Assembly: GCA_032054765.1 (NCBI GenBank)
Contig: DAMBSC010000018.1
Location: 1-64,000, forward strand
DNA: 64,000 nucleotides
Direction: 5' to 3'
Source of the DNA: DFXE01 sp032054765
GTDB lineage: Bacteria > Bacteroidota > Bacteroidia > Bacteroidales > Tannerellaceae
Position 1 is the stretch's first letter; each line of letters starts with the position of its first letter. This document shows, one piece after another, positions 17,239-26,611 of the stretch. Position numbers and translations under genes: made by a program. The notes beneath the pieces were generated by a model. It made no database searches. It was given only the letters and a program-made list of their open reading frames with translations, and was not told the DNA's origin.

Positions 17239-19033
17239 GGTTCTTTCCAAAATTAAAGATAATTATCACTCCAGTCTCCTCTCCTTTTTTATCAATTATA
17301 TCCATTTTGATATTACAGTTATAGAGGCTATTTAACAGATTTATCCGTTCTGCGGTATTAGTCAGTCCCCTGGATTTATGTTCTTTCTGATGCCTGGTTT
17401 TTAATTCCTGACTTTTAATACGTCCAATACCATTGTCTTCTATCTTAACAAGTATAGCATTATGTTCTTGTTTTACGGATAAATAAAGTTCACCTCCTTT
17501 ATCCTTATATCGTAAACCATGCCAAATAGCATTTTCTAATTGAGGTTGAATAAGCATATTAGGGATTAGAATAGCATCCATATCCACAGATTCGGCTACA
17601 GATATAGTATATGTAACCTTATCATGGAAACGCATCTGTTCCAAGTCGAGATACTCCTTTAATTGATCCAATTCTGTTGATAATGGCGTAAAATCCTTAT
17701 TGGAATTCTCCATCATATTACGCATCAATCTTGAATAAGATGTCAAATACTTATTTGCTTCAAGTTCATTGTTCTGAGCAATAAATTGGTTTACACTATT
17801 CAAACTATTGAAGATAAAATGAGGATTCATCTCCCGACGAAGGGATTGAAGTTTGATTTTTTTATTCTTTTTATTCATTGATAGAACTAAAAATGAAACA
17901 ACTGTAAAAGCCAGAAACATAATGAAGAAACCAAAAGTAAGCAAATTGTTATTTACATCTTTTTGATGAATTAATTGATATTGTAATGCACGTTCGCTCT
18001 CTAAACGGGAAATTCTTTCTTCATGTACCTGGAATATTTGTTCATCTACCAGAGAACTATCTGCTTTTATTAATGGTTCAAGTTTACCAATAAAATCCGC
18101 ATAGGCTTCCAGGGCTTTACGGTTATTGTTTTGTTTTTGATATTGTTCTACCAACATCTCCAAGCTCTTTTTGGCATCCAGTGTATGCCCTTCTTGTAGT
18201 GCCAGTTCATATGCCTGTTGTAAAGATGTAATCCCTTTATTTACATCTTGAGTTGTAACGTAAGCAGTCGAAAGTGTTTGAAGTTGCTCAATCTGGACCT
18301 TAGTGTCTTTCTTTACTTCAGCTTCCTCCAGAATTTCCTTGTTGATATCAATAGCCTTGTCTATTTGGTTATCGGTAACATAGATATCAGCCATTTTACG
18401 TTTTAACTGTATACTTTGAGACGGCTTTTCAGCCACCTGTAATGCCGACTGTAGATTACTAAAAGTAGCTTCTTTGTCATTCATTTCTAAACTAACTTCT
18501 GCCAATTGCTCGTAGGTTTGTGCTATTTCTTCTTTTTTTACACCGGAAGTAGTATTCAAAATATTTATGTTACGTTGAAGGTAGTTAGACTGTTCCTGAG
18601 GACTTTGGCGATTTTCAAGACGTAGGGCATCATTCTCATTTAATTCTTTTTGCTCTTCTGTAAGAGACATCAGGGCTGCAAGCCTATATGTATTAATGGC
18701 AAGAAGATATTTATTCTGCAATTCCTGAACTTTGGCTATCTCCCTTTCAATATATGCCATTTTTTCTTTATTGTTTCTCTGTACATAAAGCTTTCGGGCC
18801 CTGTCCAAATAATCTTCAGCTTTTGCAAACTCCCCTTTTACCATAAATTCACGCGCCACCTTTTCATAATCAGCAGCAATTGAATCAGTAGGTAAGTCTT
18901 GCTCCAACGAACGGGATAGGTCAAATACAGCACTCTTGCTTTTAGATGATTGTCGTTTATTTATCGACTCTTGTCCCCAAAGCAATAAAGGAGATAACAT
19001 TAATATATATACTATAGCAAAATGATTCTTCAT
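17207..19033 (-). CDS. LytS/YehU-type histidine kinase with periplasmic TPR repeats
   Basis: The 608-residue membrane sensor starts with a signal peptide (LLLWGQ). About residues 50-350 are tandem TPR-like helical repeats (for example AKAEDYLDRARKLYVQRN, EIAQTYEQLAEVSLEMNDKEA). A single membrane span lies at about 361-384, then a short coiled region and a His_kinase domain with the phospho-accepting His in REMNPHFIFNSLNSVNQFI (about residue 404). The HATPase region includes QPQLENAIWHGLRYKDKGG and VKIEDNGIGR. This is the common Bacteroidota TPR-kinase/LytTR pairing. Signal unknown. The 3' end overlaps the regulator gene. Confidence 0.92.
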   Translation of the reverse strand: MKNHFAIVYILMLSPLLLWGQESINKRQSSKSKSAVFDLSRSLEQDLPTDSIAADYEKVAREFMVKGEFAKAEDYLDRARKLYVQRNNKEKMAYIEREIAKVQELQNKYLLAINTYRLAALMSLTEEQKELNENDALRLENRQSPQEQSNYLQRNINILNTTSGVKKEEIAQTYEQLAEVSLEMNDKEATFSNLQSALQVAEKPSQSIQLKRKMADIYVTDNQIDKAIDINKEILEEAEVKKDTKVQIEQLQTLSTAYVTTQDVNKGITSLQQAYELALQEGHTLDAKKSLEMLVEQYQKQNNNRKALEAYADFIGKLEPLIKADSSLVDEQIFQVHEERISRLESERALQYQLIHQKDVNNNLLTFGFFIMFLAFTVVSFLVLSMNKKNKKIKLQSLRREMNPHFIFNSLNSVNQFIAQNNELEANKYLTSYSRLMRNMMENSNKDFTPLSTELDQLKEYLDLEQMRFHDKVTYTISVAESVDMDAILIPNMLIQPQLENAIWHGLRYKDKGGELYLSVKQEHNAILVKIEDNGIGRIKSQELKTRHQKEHKSRGLTNTAERINLLNSLYNCNIKMDIIDKKGEETGVIIIFNFGKNHDANNKKRNS

Positions 19034-19189
19034 TCTTCACTTATTATTCTTCCTTACAAAGTAAATACATCTCGTCCATTTATATACTGCTCTTCACCAA
19101 CTCAAACCTTTCATTCACCCATTCCGGTCAAAATAATAATTTATTAGTATCTACTTTCGAAGCATAAACCTATTAAAATATTTTGGATT

Positions 19190-20311
19190 ATGAAACAGAT
19201 TATTCTATTTACTATCATGTTATTTACTGCGTTCTCAATGTATGCAGAAAGTACAAGAACGGAAAAAGAAACAGCTCAGGAGAAAATACAAGTAGCTATC
19301 CTTCTGGATACCTCAGGAAGTATGCAAGGTCTTATCGAACAGGCAAAATCTCGTTTATGGAATATCGTAAATACACTTACTACGCTTAAATACAACGGTA
19401 AGTCTCCACAAATAGAAATAGCCTTATATGAGTATGGCAGTTATAATCGTTATGACGGTGATTATATCCGTCAGATAACCCCTCTAACTACAGATCTTGA
19501 TCTTATTTCCCAGGAACTGTTTGTTCTAACCGCCGGAGGAAGCGAAGAATATTGCGGTACTGTTATTCACAAAGCAACCCGCGACCTGGAATGGGGCAAC
19601 AATAAATCAGACATGAAACTTATATATATTGCCGGCAATGAGGTTTTCGAACAAGGTAAAATATCTTATAAAGATGCTATCAAACGGGCTGTTAATAATA
19701 ATATGTATATAAATACAATACATTGTGGAAACAGAGATACGGGCATCAGAGACTTCTGGCAGGATGCTGCTATTCGTGGAAATGGTAAATTCTTTAATAT
19801 TGACAGTAATCAAAAAGTACGCTACATTATTAGCCCATTCGACGATGAAATTAATCATTGTAACAAACGCTTGAATGATACATATATTAACTATGGTACA
19901 ACAGGTGCATCCAAAAAGGAAAATCAAAGCAGACAAGATATGAATGCTGAATCTATCTCAGCAGCCAATTATACGGAACGTTCAATAAGTAAATCAAAAG
20001 CTATTTATAAAAACACATCCTGGGATCTTGTAGATAAATACAATGAAGATAAAAATATACTAGACAATATAGATAAGAAATACCTCGCTGAAGAGTACCA
20101 AAATAAAACCAGTGAAGAGCTTAAAGCAATAATTAAACAAAAAGAGAATGAGAGGGCTAAAATCCAAAAACAAATTGCCGAATTAGCTGTCAAACGACAG
20201 GCATATATTGACAGCAAATCCAATGAAAAGGTATCGGGAGATGATTTGGGCAAAGCCATTAATGAATCTATTCTCAGCTTTGCAAAAGTGAAAGGCTATA
20301 CGGTAGAATAG
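19190..20311 (+). CDS. Exported von Willebrand factor A (vWA) domain protein
   Basis: The 373-residue protein has a signal peptide (ending SMYAES) and a vWA domain at about 30-220. The metal-ion-dependent adhesion site appears as DTSGSMQG near residue 42, with a later Thr and Asp in the fold. The last 100 residues are charged and helical (EELKAIIKQKENERAKIQKQIAELAVKRQAYIDSK), probably a coiled coil. There is no lipobox, so the protein is probably periplasmic. Function cannot be assigned; vWA proteins usually mediate metal-dependent protein contacts. It is transcribed away from the kinase/regulator pair and is followed after 60 bp by the sialidase gene, with a strong hairpin in the gap. Confidence 0.85.
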   Translation: MKQIILFTIMLFTAFSMYAESTRTEKETAQEKIQVAILLDTSGSMQGLIEQAKSRLWNIVNTLTTLKYNGKSPQIEIALYEYGSYNRYDGDYIRQITPLTTDLDLISQELFVLTAGGSEEYCGTVIHKATRDLEWGNNKSDMKLIYIAGNEVFEQGKISYKDAIKRAVNNNMYINTIHCGNRDTGIRDFWQDAAIRGNGKFFNIDSNQKVRYIISPFDDEINHCNKRLNDTYINYGTTGASKKENQSRQDMNAESISAANYTERSISKSKAIYKNTSWDLVDKYNEDKNILDNIDKKYLAEEYQNKTSEELKAIIKQKENERAKIQKQIAELAVKRQAYIDSKSNEKVSGDDLGKAINESILSFAKVKGYTVE

Positions 20312-20319
20312 ATTATTTT

Positions 20320-20364
20320 ATGTATGTTTGCGTATCTATTTAAACCTGATACGTAAACATACAT
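20320..20364 (+). promoter_or_regulatory. Strong hairpin directly before the sialidase start
   Basis: Arms 20320-20336 (ATGTATGTTTGCGTATC) and 20348-20364 pair over 17 positions with one mismatch around an 11-nt loop. No T-run follows and the sialidase ATG begins only 7 nt later. It may sequester the translation start, stabilise the 5' end or end the upstream vWA message. Confidence 0.6.
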
Positions 20365-20371
20365 TTCAATC

Positions 20372-21997
20372 ATGAGAATACTAAATCTAACCATTTGCTT
20401 TTTAGGTATCTTTATTTATATGTACGCTACAGATACCATTCAAATTAAAGAAACACAAATTCCAATTCTGATTGACAGACAAGATAATGTATTATTTTAC
20501 CTTAGAATTGATGCTAAAAATAATCAAACATTAGAAAACATACAGTTAGATCTGGGCAGTGAAGTAGAGTTGAAAAATATACAATCCATCAAACTATACT
20601 ATTCAGGAACGGAGGCTTATCAACGAAATGACAAAATGCAGTTTTCTCCTGTTGTCTATATGCCGAGAGATAATCCTACATATACCCGAAAGACAAATTC
20701 CTCTTATTCCATTCTTTTATCAGAAGAAAAAAGTCCTTCTCACAAAATAAACTTCAAAACTACAAAGAAGCTATATTCTGGTATTAATTATCTTTGGGTA
20801 AGTATTGAAATGAAACCGGAGACATCTTTGTTATCTCAATTAACGGCTTCAATACTTTCTATCATCATTGACGGAAAAGAAACTAGTATTCAGAAATACT
20901 CTCCTGAAGGTATTATTCATCGAATGGGAATTGGCGTTAGACATGCCGGTGATGATGGAGCGGCTGCTTATCGTATTCCTGGAATAGTGACTACTAAAAA
21001 AGGAACATTATTAGGCGTATACGATGTTCGATATAATAGCAGTGTTGACCTCCAAGAGTATGTAAATATAGGAATCAGCCGAAGCACAGACAAAGGGCAA
21101 ACGTGGGAGAAAATGCAATTAGCTATGAGCTTCGGAGAAGAAAATGGAATGCCTAAAGCGCAGAATGGCGTAGGTGATCCGGCTATATTAGTTGATCAGA
21201 AGACCGGTACTATCTGGGTAATTGCCGCATGGACACAAGGAATGGGAAATGGTAGGGCATGGTTTAACTCCCAGGCGGGAATGGATACACGGACAGCTCA
21301 ATTAATGCTGACCAAAAGTGAAGACGATGGCATCACATGGTCTGAACCTATTAATATTACAGAACAGGTTAAAGATCCATCCTGGTATTTTCTTTTACAA
21401 GGACCGGGAATGGGCATCACCATGCAAGACGGAACATTAGTCTTTGCCGCCCAATATATAGACGCCGACAAAATACCCAATGCTTGTATTATATATAGTA
21501 AAGATCGTGGAAATACCTGGCAGCTTCATAATCCTGCACATTCAAATACAACAGAATCTCAGGTAGTTGAAGTAGAGCCGGGAATATTAATTCTTAATAT
21601 GCGTGATAACCGTGGCGGTAGCCGTGCGGTCTCCATCACTAAAGATTTAGGAAAAACATGGGAAGAACATCCTTCATCACGAAAAGTATTACAGGAACCT
21701 ATATGCATGGCAAGTCTCATTAAGGTAAAAGCTGAAGACAATATATTAGGAAAAGATATTCTTCTATTTTCCAATCCGAATACAACGGAAGGACGTAATC
21801 ATATTACCATCAAAGCAAGTCTTGACAGCGGATTATCATTTCCTGAAACTTATCAGGTAATGATTGATGAAGACGAAAGTTGGGGATATACCTGCCTGAC
21901 AATGATCGATAAAGAAACTGTCGGAATCTTCTATGAAAGCAGCACTGCTCATATGACATTTCAAGCCATAAAGTTACAGGATATTATTAAGTTTTAA
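20372..21997 (+). CDS. nanH: GH33 exo-alpha-sialidase (BNR/Asp-box neuraminidase)
   Basis: The 541-residue exported enzyme cleaves terminal sialic acid from glycans. A signal peptide is followed by an N-terminal beta-sandwich-like domain (about 25-180) common in Bacteroidota sialidases. The catalytic six-bladed propeller begins with RIPG (Arg201, first of the arginine triad). Asp boxes are visible as STDKGQTWE, SEDDGITWS, SKDRGNTWQ and TKDLGKTWE. Further active-site motifs are VGDPAI (Asp), QVVEVEPG (nucleophile-assisting Glu), RDNRGGSR (second Arg) and GYTCL (Tyr nucleophile). No sialate lyase, epimerase or transporter gene lies nearby, so released sialic acid is either used through genes elsewhere or the enzyme merely uncovers underlying sugars. 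Confidence 0.95.
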   Translation: MRILNLTICFLGIFIYMYATDTIQIKETQIPILIDRQDNVLFYLRIDAKNNQTLENIQLDLGSEVELKNIQSIKLYYSGTEAYQRNDKMQFSPVVYMPRDNPTYTRKTNSSYSILLSEEKSPSHKINFKTTKKLYSGINYLWVSIEMKPETSLLSQLTASILSIIIDGKETSIQKYSPEGIIHRMGIGVRHAGDDGAAAYRIPGIVTTKKGTLLGVYDVRYNSSVDLQEYVNIGISRSTDKGQTWEKMQLAMSFGEENGMPKAQNGVGDPAILVDQKTGTIWVIAAWTQGMGNGRAWFNSQAGMDTRTAQLMLTKSEDDGITWSEPINITEQVKDPSWYFLLQGPGMGITMQDGTLVFAAQYIDADKIPNACIIYSKDRGNTWQLHNPAHSNTTESQVVEVEPGILILNMRDNRGGSRAVSITKDLGKTWEEHPSSRKVLQEPICMASLIKVKAEDNILGKDILLFSNPNTTEGRNHITIKASLDSGLSFPETYQVMIDEDESWGYTCLTMIDKETVGIFYESSTAHMTFQAIKLQDIIKF

Positions 21998-22000
21998 TTC

Positions 22001-22210
22001 TCAACCCAGTAACAGGTATAATACATAAAATACTGCCGCCAGGGATAAAATCATCATTATAGAAAAGAATATAGAGCAGACTACAAAGCATAGTAAAGTA
22101 GTCAATAAACGATTTTTCTTCTGAAATTTAAAAGGATTAAACCCATAATAGAGAAGTGCACAAATTATCCCACAGCCAATTCCAGCCTGAACAGTTGGCA
22201 AGCTTAGCAT
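22001..22210 (-). CDS. Small hydrophobic membrane protein (69 aa)
   Basis: A 69-residue frame starts inside the last codons of the GNAT gene (7-bp overlap). It encodes two hydrophobic segments (about 8-25 and 36-67) joined by a basic loop (FKFQKKNRLL). The 3' end stops 4 bp from the end of the convergent sialidase gene. The overlap and hydrophobic profile support a real gene; function unknown. Confidence 0.6.
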   Translation of the reverse strand: MLSLPTVQAGIGCGIICALLYYGFNPFKFQKKNRLLTTLLCFVVCSIFFSIMMILSLAAVFYVLYLLLG

Positions 22211-22737
22211 TGCTGATTAAATAAGTATTGCATAATAAGCACATCACTATAGCCTTCTTCTGTAGAAATCCAATCTGATAGTGTTCCCGAAACGGAGAAG
22301 CCACATCGCTGAAAAAGAGCTTTACTTGGTTCGTTTGAAACAGCAATATAAGCATATAACTGGTGCAATTTCAGAAACGAAAAGGCGTAATTCATTAATA
22401 AAGTCAATGCCTCAGTTGCTTTACCATTCCCCTGATATTGGGGATCAAGTAAAATACCTACTCCTGCTTTTCTGTTATGTGGGTCAAAATCATACAAATC
22501 CACCATTCCAATAGACTTCTGAGTATTTATAAGTTCAATCATCAAACGCAGTTGTTTCTGTTCATAAACACTCAAATGCGATTGAGAAATATATTCTTTT
22601 AAAATATAGCGGGAATAAGGAGAAATAGTATTACCTGAGCTCCAAATAGAAGAATCATTTTCCCATTTGTAAAGTATCTCTAGGTCTTCAGGCTCCAGAG
22701 CTCTCAAATTTATTGTATCGCTTTTAAGAAGTGTCAT
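22204..22737 (-). CDS. GNAT-family N-acetyltransferase
   Basis: The 177-residue protein has the GNAT fold. It opens with INLRALEPEDLEILYKWEND, contains VGILLDPQYQGNGKATEAL (the acetyl-CoA pyrophosphate loop) and ends with SNEPSKALFQRCGFSVSG. It resembles the SpeG/RimJ-like branch that acetylates polyamines or protein N-termini, but substrate cannot be told. It lies 3 bp after the GT2 gene, in the recR-GT2-GNAT-small protein run. Confidence 0.9.
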   Translation of the reverse strand: MTLLKSDTINLRALEPEDLEILYKWENDSSIWSSGNTISPYSRYILKEYISQSHLSVYEQKQLRLMIELINTQKSIGMVDLYDFDPHNRKAGVGILLDPQYQGNGKATEALTLLMNYAFSFLKLHQLYAYIAVSNEPSKALFQRCGFSVSGTLSDWISTEEGYSDVLIMQYLFNQQC

Positions 22738-22740
22738 ATT

Positions 22741-24024
22741 TTATTTACCCGACGAAACCAGTCGTCCACTTGTTTTATTATATATATGATAGATTGTTTT
22801 CTTGCTTACCATAGTATCCATAAACAGTAATATCTGCTCAAACCGTACATCAGGTAAGCAAAATGCAATATCAGTAAAAGCCTTCATTTGATTCTTTCGG
22901 CAAATGGCATCCATAACACGCTCTTCATCCAAATCCCACAAATTAATGTATTCCAACTCCGGCATGTTTTTTACACATGCTTTCTTTGCCTGTCCAAAGT
23001 TATCTTCGTGACAAAGGATAAGCATACGACGATTCTTAACCGGTTTCTTCTTCCACTTATCTTTTGATTTATATGTAAATTTTGCCTGAAATGTTTTCAA
23101 CCCAATTGCCAATTTAATCAAGAAAGAGATTAGCCATTTGGAATGAGGATAATACTTTTTATAGAAAATAAGCATTGCCCCATAAAAGCTTTTGATATAT
23201 CTGATATCGTCCTGTTTACTACTTTCACCTTTATAATGCAATATTCGTTCCGGAATATAGTAGTTGTTATACCCTTCCAAAACCAAACGATACGATAAAT
23301 CTATATCTTCACCATACATAAAGAAAGATTCATCCAACAAGCCGATTTTATCTAATGCTTCATGGCGAAGCAGCATAAACGCACCTGCCAAAACATCTAC
23401 TTTATGTTGCTTATTCTTATTCAAATAGGGCAAACTGTAACGAGCAAACATTTTTGATTTAGGAAAGAGCTTCGACAAGCCAAACAACTTACAAAACGAT
23501 ACCCAGGGAGATGGAAAACTCCGCTTACTTTCCGGTAGAAAAACCCCATGTCCGTCAAGCATCTTCACTCCTATCCCACCCGTTTGTGGATGTTCATCCA
23601 TAAAGAAACTTAAGGTACGAAGCGTTTCCTCACCTATAATCGTATCGGGATTAAGCAATAAAATATATTCTCCCTTACATTCCTTGATAGCCTGATTATT
23701 TGCTTTTGCAAAACCTGTATTCTCTTTATTTTCAATAAATATTACCTCGGGAAACTTAGGACGAAGATACTCAACAGAACCGTCAGTTGAATTATTATCC
23801 ACAACATATACCTCAGCATCCATGCCAACTATCCCGGCTTTAACAGAAAGAAGACACTGTTCCAGAAAATACTTTACGTTATAGTTTACTATTATGATTG
23901 AAATCTTTACATCGTGGTAAGCAGAACGAGGTACACAGTAAGTTTCAGAATCTTGCGTACTAAGTATCGCATACCGCGTACCACTATATTCTTTCTCAGT
24001 TATGCTTTCTGCTTTCTCCATCAT
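22741..24024 (-). CDS. Family 2 glycosyltransferase (rhamnosyltransferase-like)
   Basis: The 427-residue GT-A enzyme has the GT2 core after a 35-residue lead: SIIIVNYNVKYFLEQCLLSV, VYVVDNNSTDGSVEYL, NTGFAKANNQAIKECKGEYILLLNPDT (metal/nucleotide region) and GLLDESFFMYGEDIDLSYRL (the ED acceptor motif). About residues 320-427 form a C-terminal extension not typical of the minimal family. Probably adds a deoxyhexose or similar sugar to a surface polysaccharide. Start overlaps the recR stop (ATGA at 24021-24024), so it is cotranscribed with recR. Confidence 0.9.
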   Translation of the reverse strand: MMEKAESITEKEYSGTRYAILSTQDSETYCVPRSAYHDVKISIIIVNYNVKYFLEQCLLSVKAGIVGMDAEVYVVDNNSTDGSVEYLRPKFPEVIFIENKENTGFAKANNQAIKECKGEYILLLNPDTIIGEETLRTLSFFMDEHPQTGGIGVKMLDGHGVFLPESKRSFPSPWVSFCKLFGLSKLFPKSKMFARYSLPYLNKNKQHKVDVLAGAFMLLRHEALDKIGLLDESFFMYGEDIDLSYRLVLEGYNNYYIPERILHYKGESSKQDDIRYIKSFYGAMLIFYKKYYPHSKWLISFLIKLAIGLKTFQAKFTYKSKDKWKKKPVKNRRMLILCHEDNFGQAKKACVKNMPELEYINLWDLDEERVMDAICRKNQMKAFTDIAFCLPDVRFEQILLFMDTMVSKKTIYHIYNKTSGRLVSSGK

Positions 24025-24644
24025 TGTCTCATCGAGTCATTAAAGGTGGTACGATTCACAATAGAACGCCCTAGGGTAATTTCATCAGCATACTCTATTT
24101 CGTCTCCTATGGAAACTCCACGTGCAATTACTGAAATTTTAATATCATATGGAGATAACTTTCGATAAATAAAAAAGTTAGTAGTATCTCCTTCCATGGT
24201 AGTACTTAGAGCGAGGATAACTTCTTTCACCTCATCAGTCGACACCCGCTGAACAAGACTATCAATCTCAAGATCACCCGGTCCGATACCGTCCATTGGT
24301 GAAATAATACCTCCCAAAACATGGTAAACTCCTTTAAATTGTCCTGTATTTTCAATAGCCATTACCTCTTTTATATTCTCCACCACACATACAACCGAGT
24401 GATCACGACGCGGATCTCCACATATAGCACACAACTCATCGTCACATATATTATGGCAAGTCTTGCAATATTTTACCTCCCGTCGTAAAGCCAGTAACGC
24501 CGAAGCAAACCCTTCCGTATAACTTACATCACGTCGAAGCATATAAAGAGCCAGTCGAAGCGCGGTTTTCCTACCCACTCCAGGAAGAGAAGCCAGTTCA
24601 TTCACCGCATTTTCCAATAATACCGACGGATATTTTTGATTCAT
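24021..24644 (-). CDS. recR: Recombination mediator RecR
   Basis: RecR, which works with RecO (and RecF) to load RecA on gapped DNA. About 207 aa from the chosen start. An N-terminal helix-hairpin-helix (LASLPGVGRKTALRLALYML) is followed by a four-cysteine zinc finger (CKTCHNICDDELCAICGD) and a TOPRIM domain (VVCVVENIKEVMAIENTG, then ALSTTMEGDTT). I place the start at 24644 (MNQKYPS), which gives the usual family length; the frame stays open upstream to 24731 but that part has no family counterpart and runs into the left end of a repeat element. Confidence 0.93.
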   Translation of the reverse strand: MNQKYPSVLLENAVNELASLPGVGRKTALRLALYMLRRDVSYTEGFASALLALRREVKYCKTCHNICDDELCAICGDPRRDHSVVCVVENIKEVMAIENTGQFKGVYHVLGGIISPMDGIGPGDLEIDSLVQRVSTDEVKEVILALSTTMEGDTTNFFIYRKLSPYDIKISVIARGVSIGDEIEYADEITLGRSIVNRTTFNDSMRQ

Positions 24645-24730
24645 TGATTTTTTATAAGTCAACAAATATAAGAATAAATAAGCAAAACCATGAACTTCGG
24701 TCATCGTGTACCGATCAAACGCACTACTCA

Positions 24731-25190
24731 CAAAAGTTTAATTTTCAATATCACCAATATCACTTTTAAAATAAATATTTGATTATCAATAATTAAACAG
24801 TGATATTAAAACCCAATCCAATATCACTTTTTCTTTTTTAATATCACTGAAATGCAATCTACAGCTTTATCTAGTGGAAGACATCCTTTTTTCATTGCAA
24901 TCTGTTTCTCAAACGATTGTAGTGTTTTTCATAAACCATTGTATTCCTTTTCGAGAAGTATTGTAATGCTTTTGAGGAACCATTACAATGTTTTTTGGGA
25001 TGCTTCCTATCTAAATTCCAGACGCGTGCTAATAAAAATGGGACCCGTCCTATATTTATTTGCACACGTCCGATTTTGGGTGATAGTGAGTGATATTAAA
25101 ACAAAAGCCTAATATCACCACCCTTACTCTACATATTTTCAATACAATACAACTAAAGTGATAGTAGTGATATTAAAATTTAAACTTTTT
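24731..25190. mobile_element. MITE-like non-coding element with terminal inverted repeats and an internal 22-bp minisatellite
   Basis: Outer arms 24731-24768 and 25154-25190 are inverted copies of each other (AAAAGTTTAA, AATATCAC and TATCACTTT are shared in order, one 1-bp indel). Further inside are several copies of GTGATATT/AATATCAC that can pair locally, for example the hairpin at about 24799-24829. The centre is the minisatellite at 24891-25000. There is no coding frame of note. It fills the gap between recR and paaK. No clear target-site duplication is visible. Confidence 0.7.
24891..25000. repeat. 22-bp minisatellite, five units (array 2)
   Basis: Five head-to-tail units of exactly 22 bp start at 24891, 24913, 24935, 24957 and 24979. 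The shared core is ATTGTAATGNTTTT, with the last unit carrying the inverted form ATTACAATG. The first unit is the most diverged. The sequence is unrelated to arrays 1 and 3 but the period is the same. Confidence 0.8.
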
Positions 25191-25257
25191 GTGGTTTGGT
25201 TCCTTGAAAGATAGTAATATTTTGTTAGAAAATACTTACGAATTTTTAAATAAATGA

Positions 25258-25265
25258 TACCTTTG
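25258..25265 (+). promoter_or_regulatory. Putative -7 promoter box for paaK
   Basis: TACCTTTG matches TAnnTTTG and lies 40 nt before the paaK ATG and 67 nt right of the repeat element. No perfect -33 TTTG is seen. Confidence 0.55.
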
Positions 25266-25305
25266 CAGTCGAAATAAAAGAAATATACCAAGAACAACTC
25301 TAAAT

Positions 25306-26610
25306 ATGATGACGTATTGGCAACAGGAGATTGAAACCTTAAGTCGGGATAAATTGAAGAGAGTCCAATTGGAACGACTCAAAAAAACAATAGAACAAGC
25401 TAAAGGATCTCCTTTTTATCAGAAAGTTTTTAAAGAAAACAACATTACAACAGATACTATTCAGTCACTAGAAGATTTGAATAAAATCCCTTTTACCACA
25501 AAAGACGACCTACGGAATAATTATCCTTTTGGGATGGCAGCCATTCCTGTTCAGAAATGTGTACGTCTTCACTCTTCCAGCGGTACAACCGGTAATCCTA
25601 CTGTTGTTTTACATTCATGGCAGGATTTGGAAGAATGGGCCAATCAGGTAGCACGTTGTATGTATATGGTAGGACTTCGGGATACAGATGTATTCCAGAA
25701 TACTTCCGGATATGGGATGTTTACAGGTGGCCTTGGCTTTCAATACGGAGCGGAAAGACTGGGTGCTCTTACTGTACCTGCAGCAGCCGGAAACACCAAA
25801 CGACAAATAAAGTTTATCAAAGATTTTGGTACAACATGTTTGCATATAATCCCGAGTTACGCTACCCGCTTGGCAGAAGTAATGCAGGAGATGGGTGTAG
25901 ATCCTCGTAAAGAAACCAAGCTTCATACATTATGTATTGGTGCCGAACCACACTCCGAAGAACAACGCAGACGTATTGAAGATCTACTTGGAGTTAAAGC
26001 TTATAACTGCTTCGGTATGTCGGAGATGAATGGTCCTGGCGTAGCATTTGAATGTACAGAACAAAACGGATTACATATATGGGAAGACTATGTAATCGTA
26101 GAAATAATAGATCCGATTACTTTACAGCCTGTACCAGATGGTGAAGTCGGCGAGTTAGTGCTTACAACAATTAACCGTGAGGCTATGCCTTTACTTCGTT
26201 ATCGTACACGTGATTTAACGCGTATTATTCCAGGGGATTGTCCTTGCGGCCGTACACACAAACGTATTGCCAGATTCCAGGGGCGTAGTGATGATATGAT
26301 TATCCTGAAAGGGGTAAACCTCTTCCCGATACAGATTGAAACAATCCTGATGCAGTTCAAAGAATTAGGAAGTAACTACCTGATAACTCTTGAAACAGTA
26401 GGAAACAGCGATGAAATGCTTATCGAAGTTGAATTGAGCGATCTGTTTACCGACGATTACGCTGTCCTTCAACGTTTAAGCAAAGAAATCACCAGGCAGT
26501 TAAGAGATGAACTACTACTTACTCCTCATCTTAAACTGGTAGCCAAAGGCTCCCTTCCCGTACAAGAAGGGAAGGCAGTACGTGTAAAAGACTTAAGAAA
26601 ATTAATATAA
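25306..26610 (+). CDS. paaK: Phenylacetate-CoA ligase family enzyme
   Basis: The 434-residue AMP-forming ligase is of the PaaK type. It activates phenylacetate or a related aryl acid to its CoA thioester. The ATP-binding loop HSSSGTTGNPTVV, the adenylation motif NCFGMSEMNGPGVAFEC and the hinge region RTRDLTRIIPGDCPCGRTHKRIARFQGRSDDMIILKGVNLFP are in order, and the C-terminal Lys region is SLPVQEGKAVRVKDL. In anaerobic Bacteroidota PaaK usually works with indolepyruvate ferredoxin oxidoreductase, turning aryl pyruvates into aryl acetates with ATP gain; those iorAB genes are not in the window. It is followed by an ACT-domain gene and a symporter on the same strand. Confidence 0.93.
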   Translation: MMTYWQQEIETLSRDKLKRVQLERLKKTIEQAKGSPFYQKVFKENNITTDTIQSLEDLNKIPFTTKDDLRNNYPFGMAAIPVQKCVRLHSSSGTTGNPTVVLHSWQDLEEWANQVARCMYMVGLRDTDVFQNTSGYGMFTGGLGFQYGAERLGALTVPAAAGNTKRQIKFIKDFGTTCLHIIPSYATRLAEVMQEMGVDPRKETKLHTLCIGAEPHSEEQRRRIEDLLGVKAYNCFGMSEMNGPGVAFECTEQNGLHIWEDYVIVEIIDPITLQPVPDGEVGELVLTTINREAMPLLRYRTRDLTRIIPGDCPCGRTHKRIARFQGRSDDMIILKGVNLFPIQIETILMQFKELGSNYLITLETVGNSDEMLIEVELSDLFTDDYAVLQRLSKEITRQLRDELLLTPHLKLVAKGSLPVQEGKAVRVKDLRKLI

Positions 26611-26611
26611 C

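Noticed and set aside
23914..24014. Repeat-like GTAC-rich stretch in the N-terminal part of the GT2 gene
   Set aside because: Short imperfect similarity only, within an intact coding frame; no period or inverted arms can be defined.
24645..24731. N-terminal extension of RecR
   Set aside because: The extra 29 codons have no family counterpart and run into the left end of the repeat element; the ATG at 24644 gives the normal protein.
24891..25000. CRISPR-like direct repeats
   Set aside because: The 22-bp units are contiguous with no unique spacers, and no cas gene is present; the same holds for the arrays at 3381-3467 and 34660-34747.
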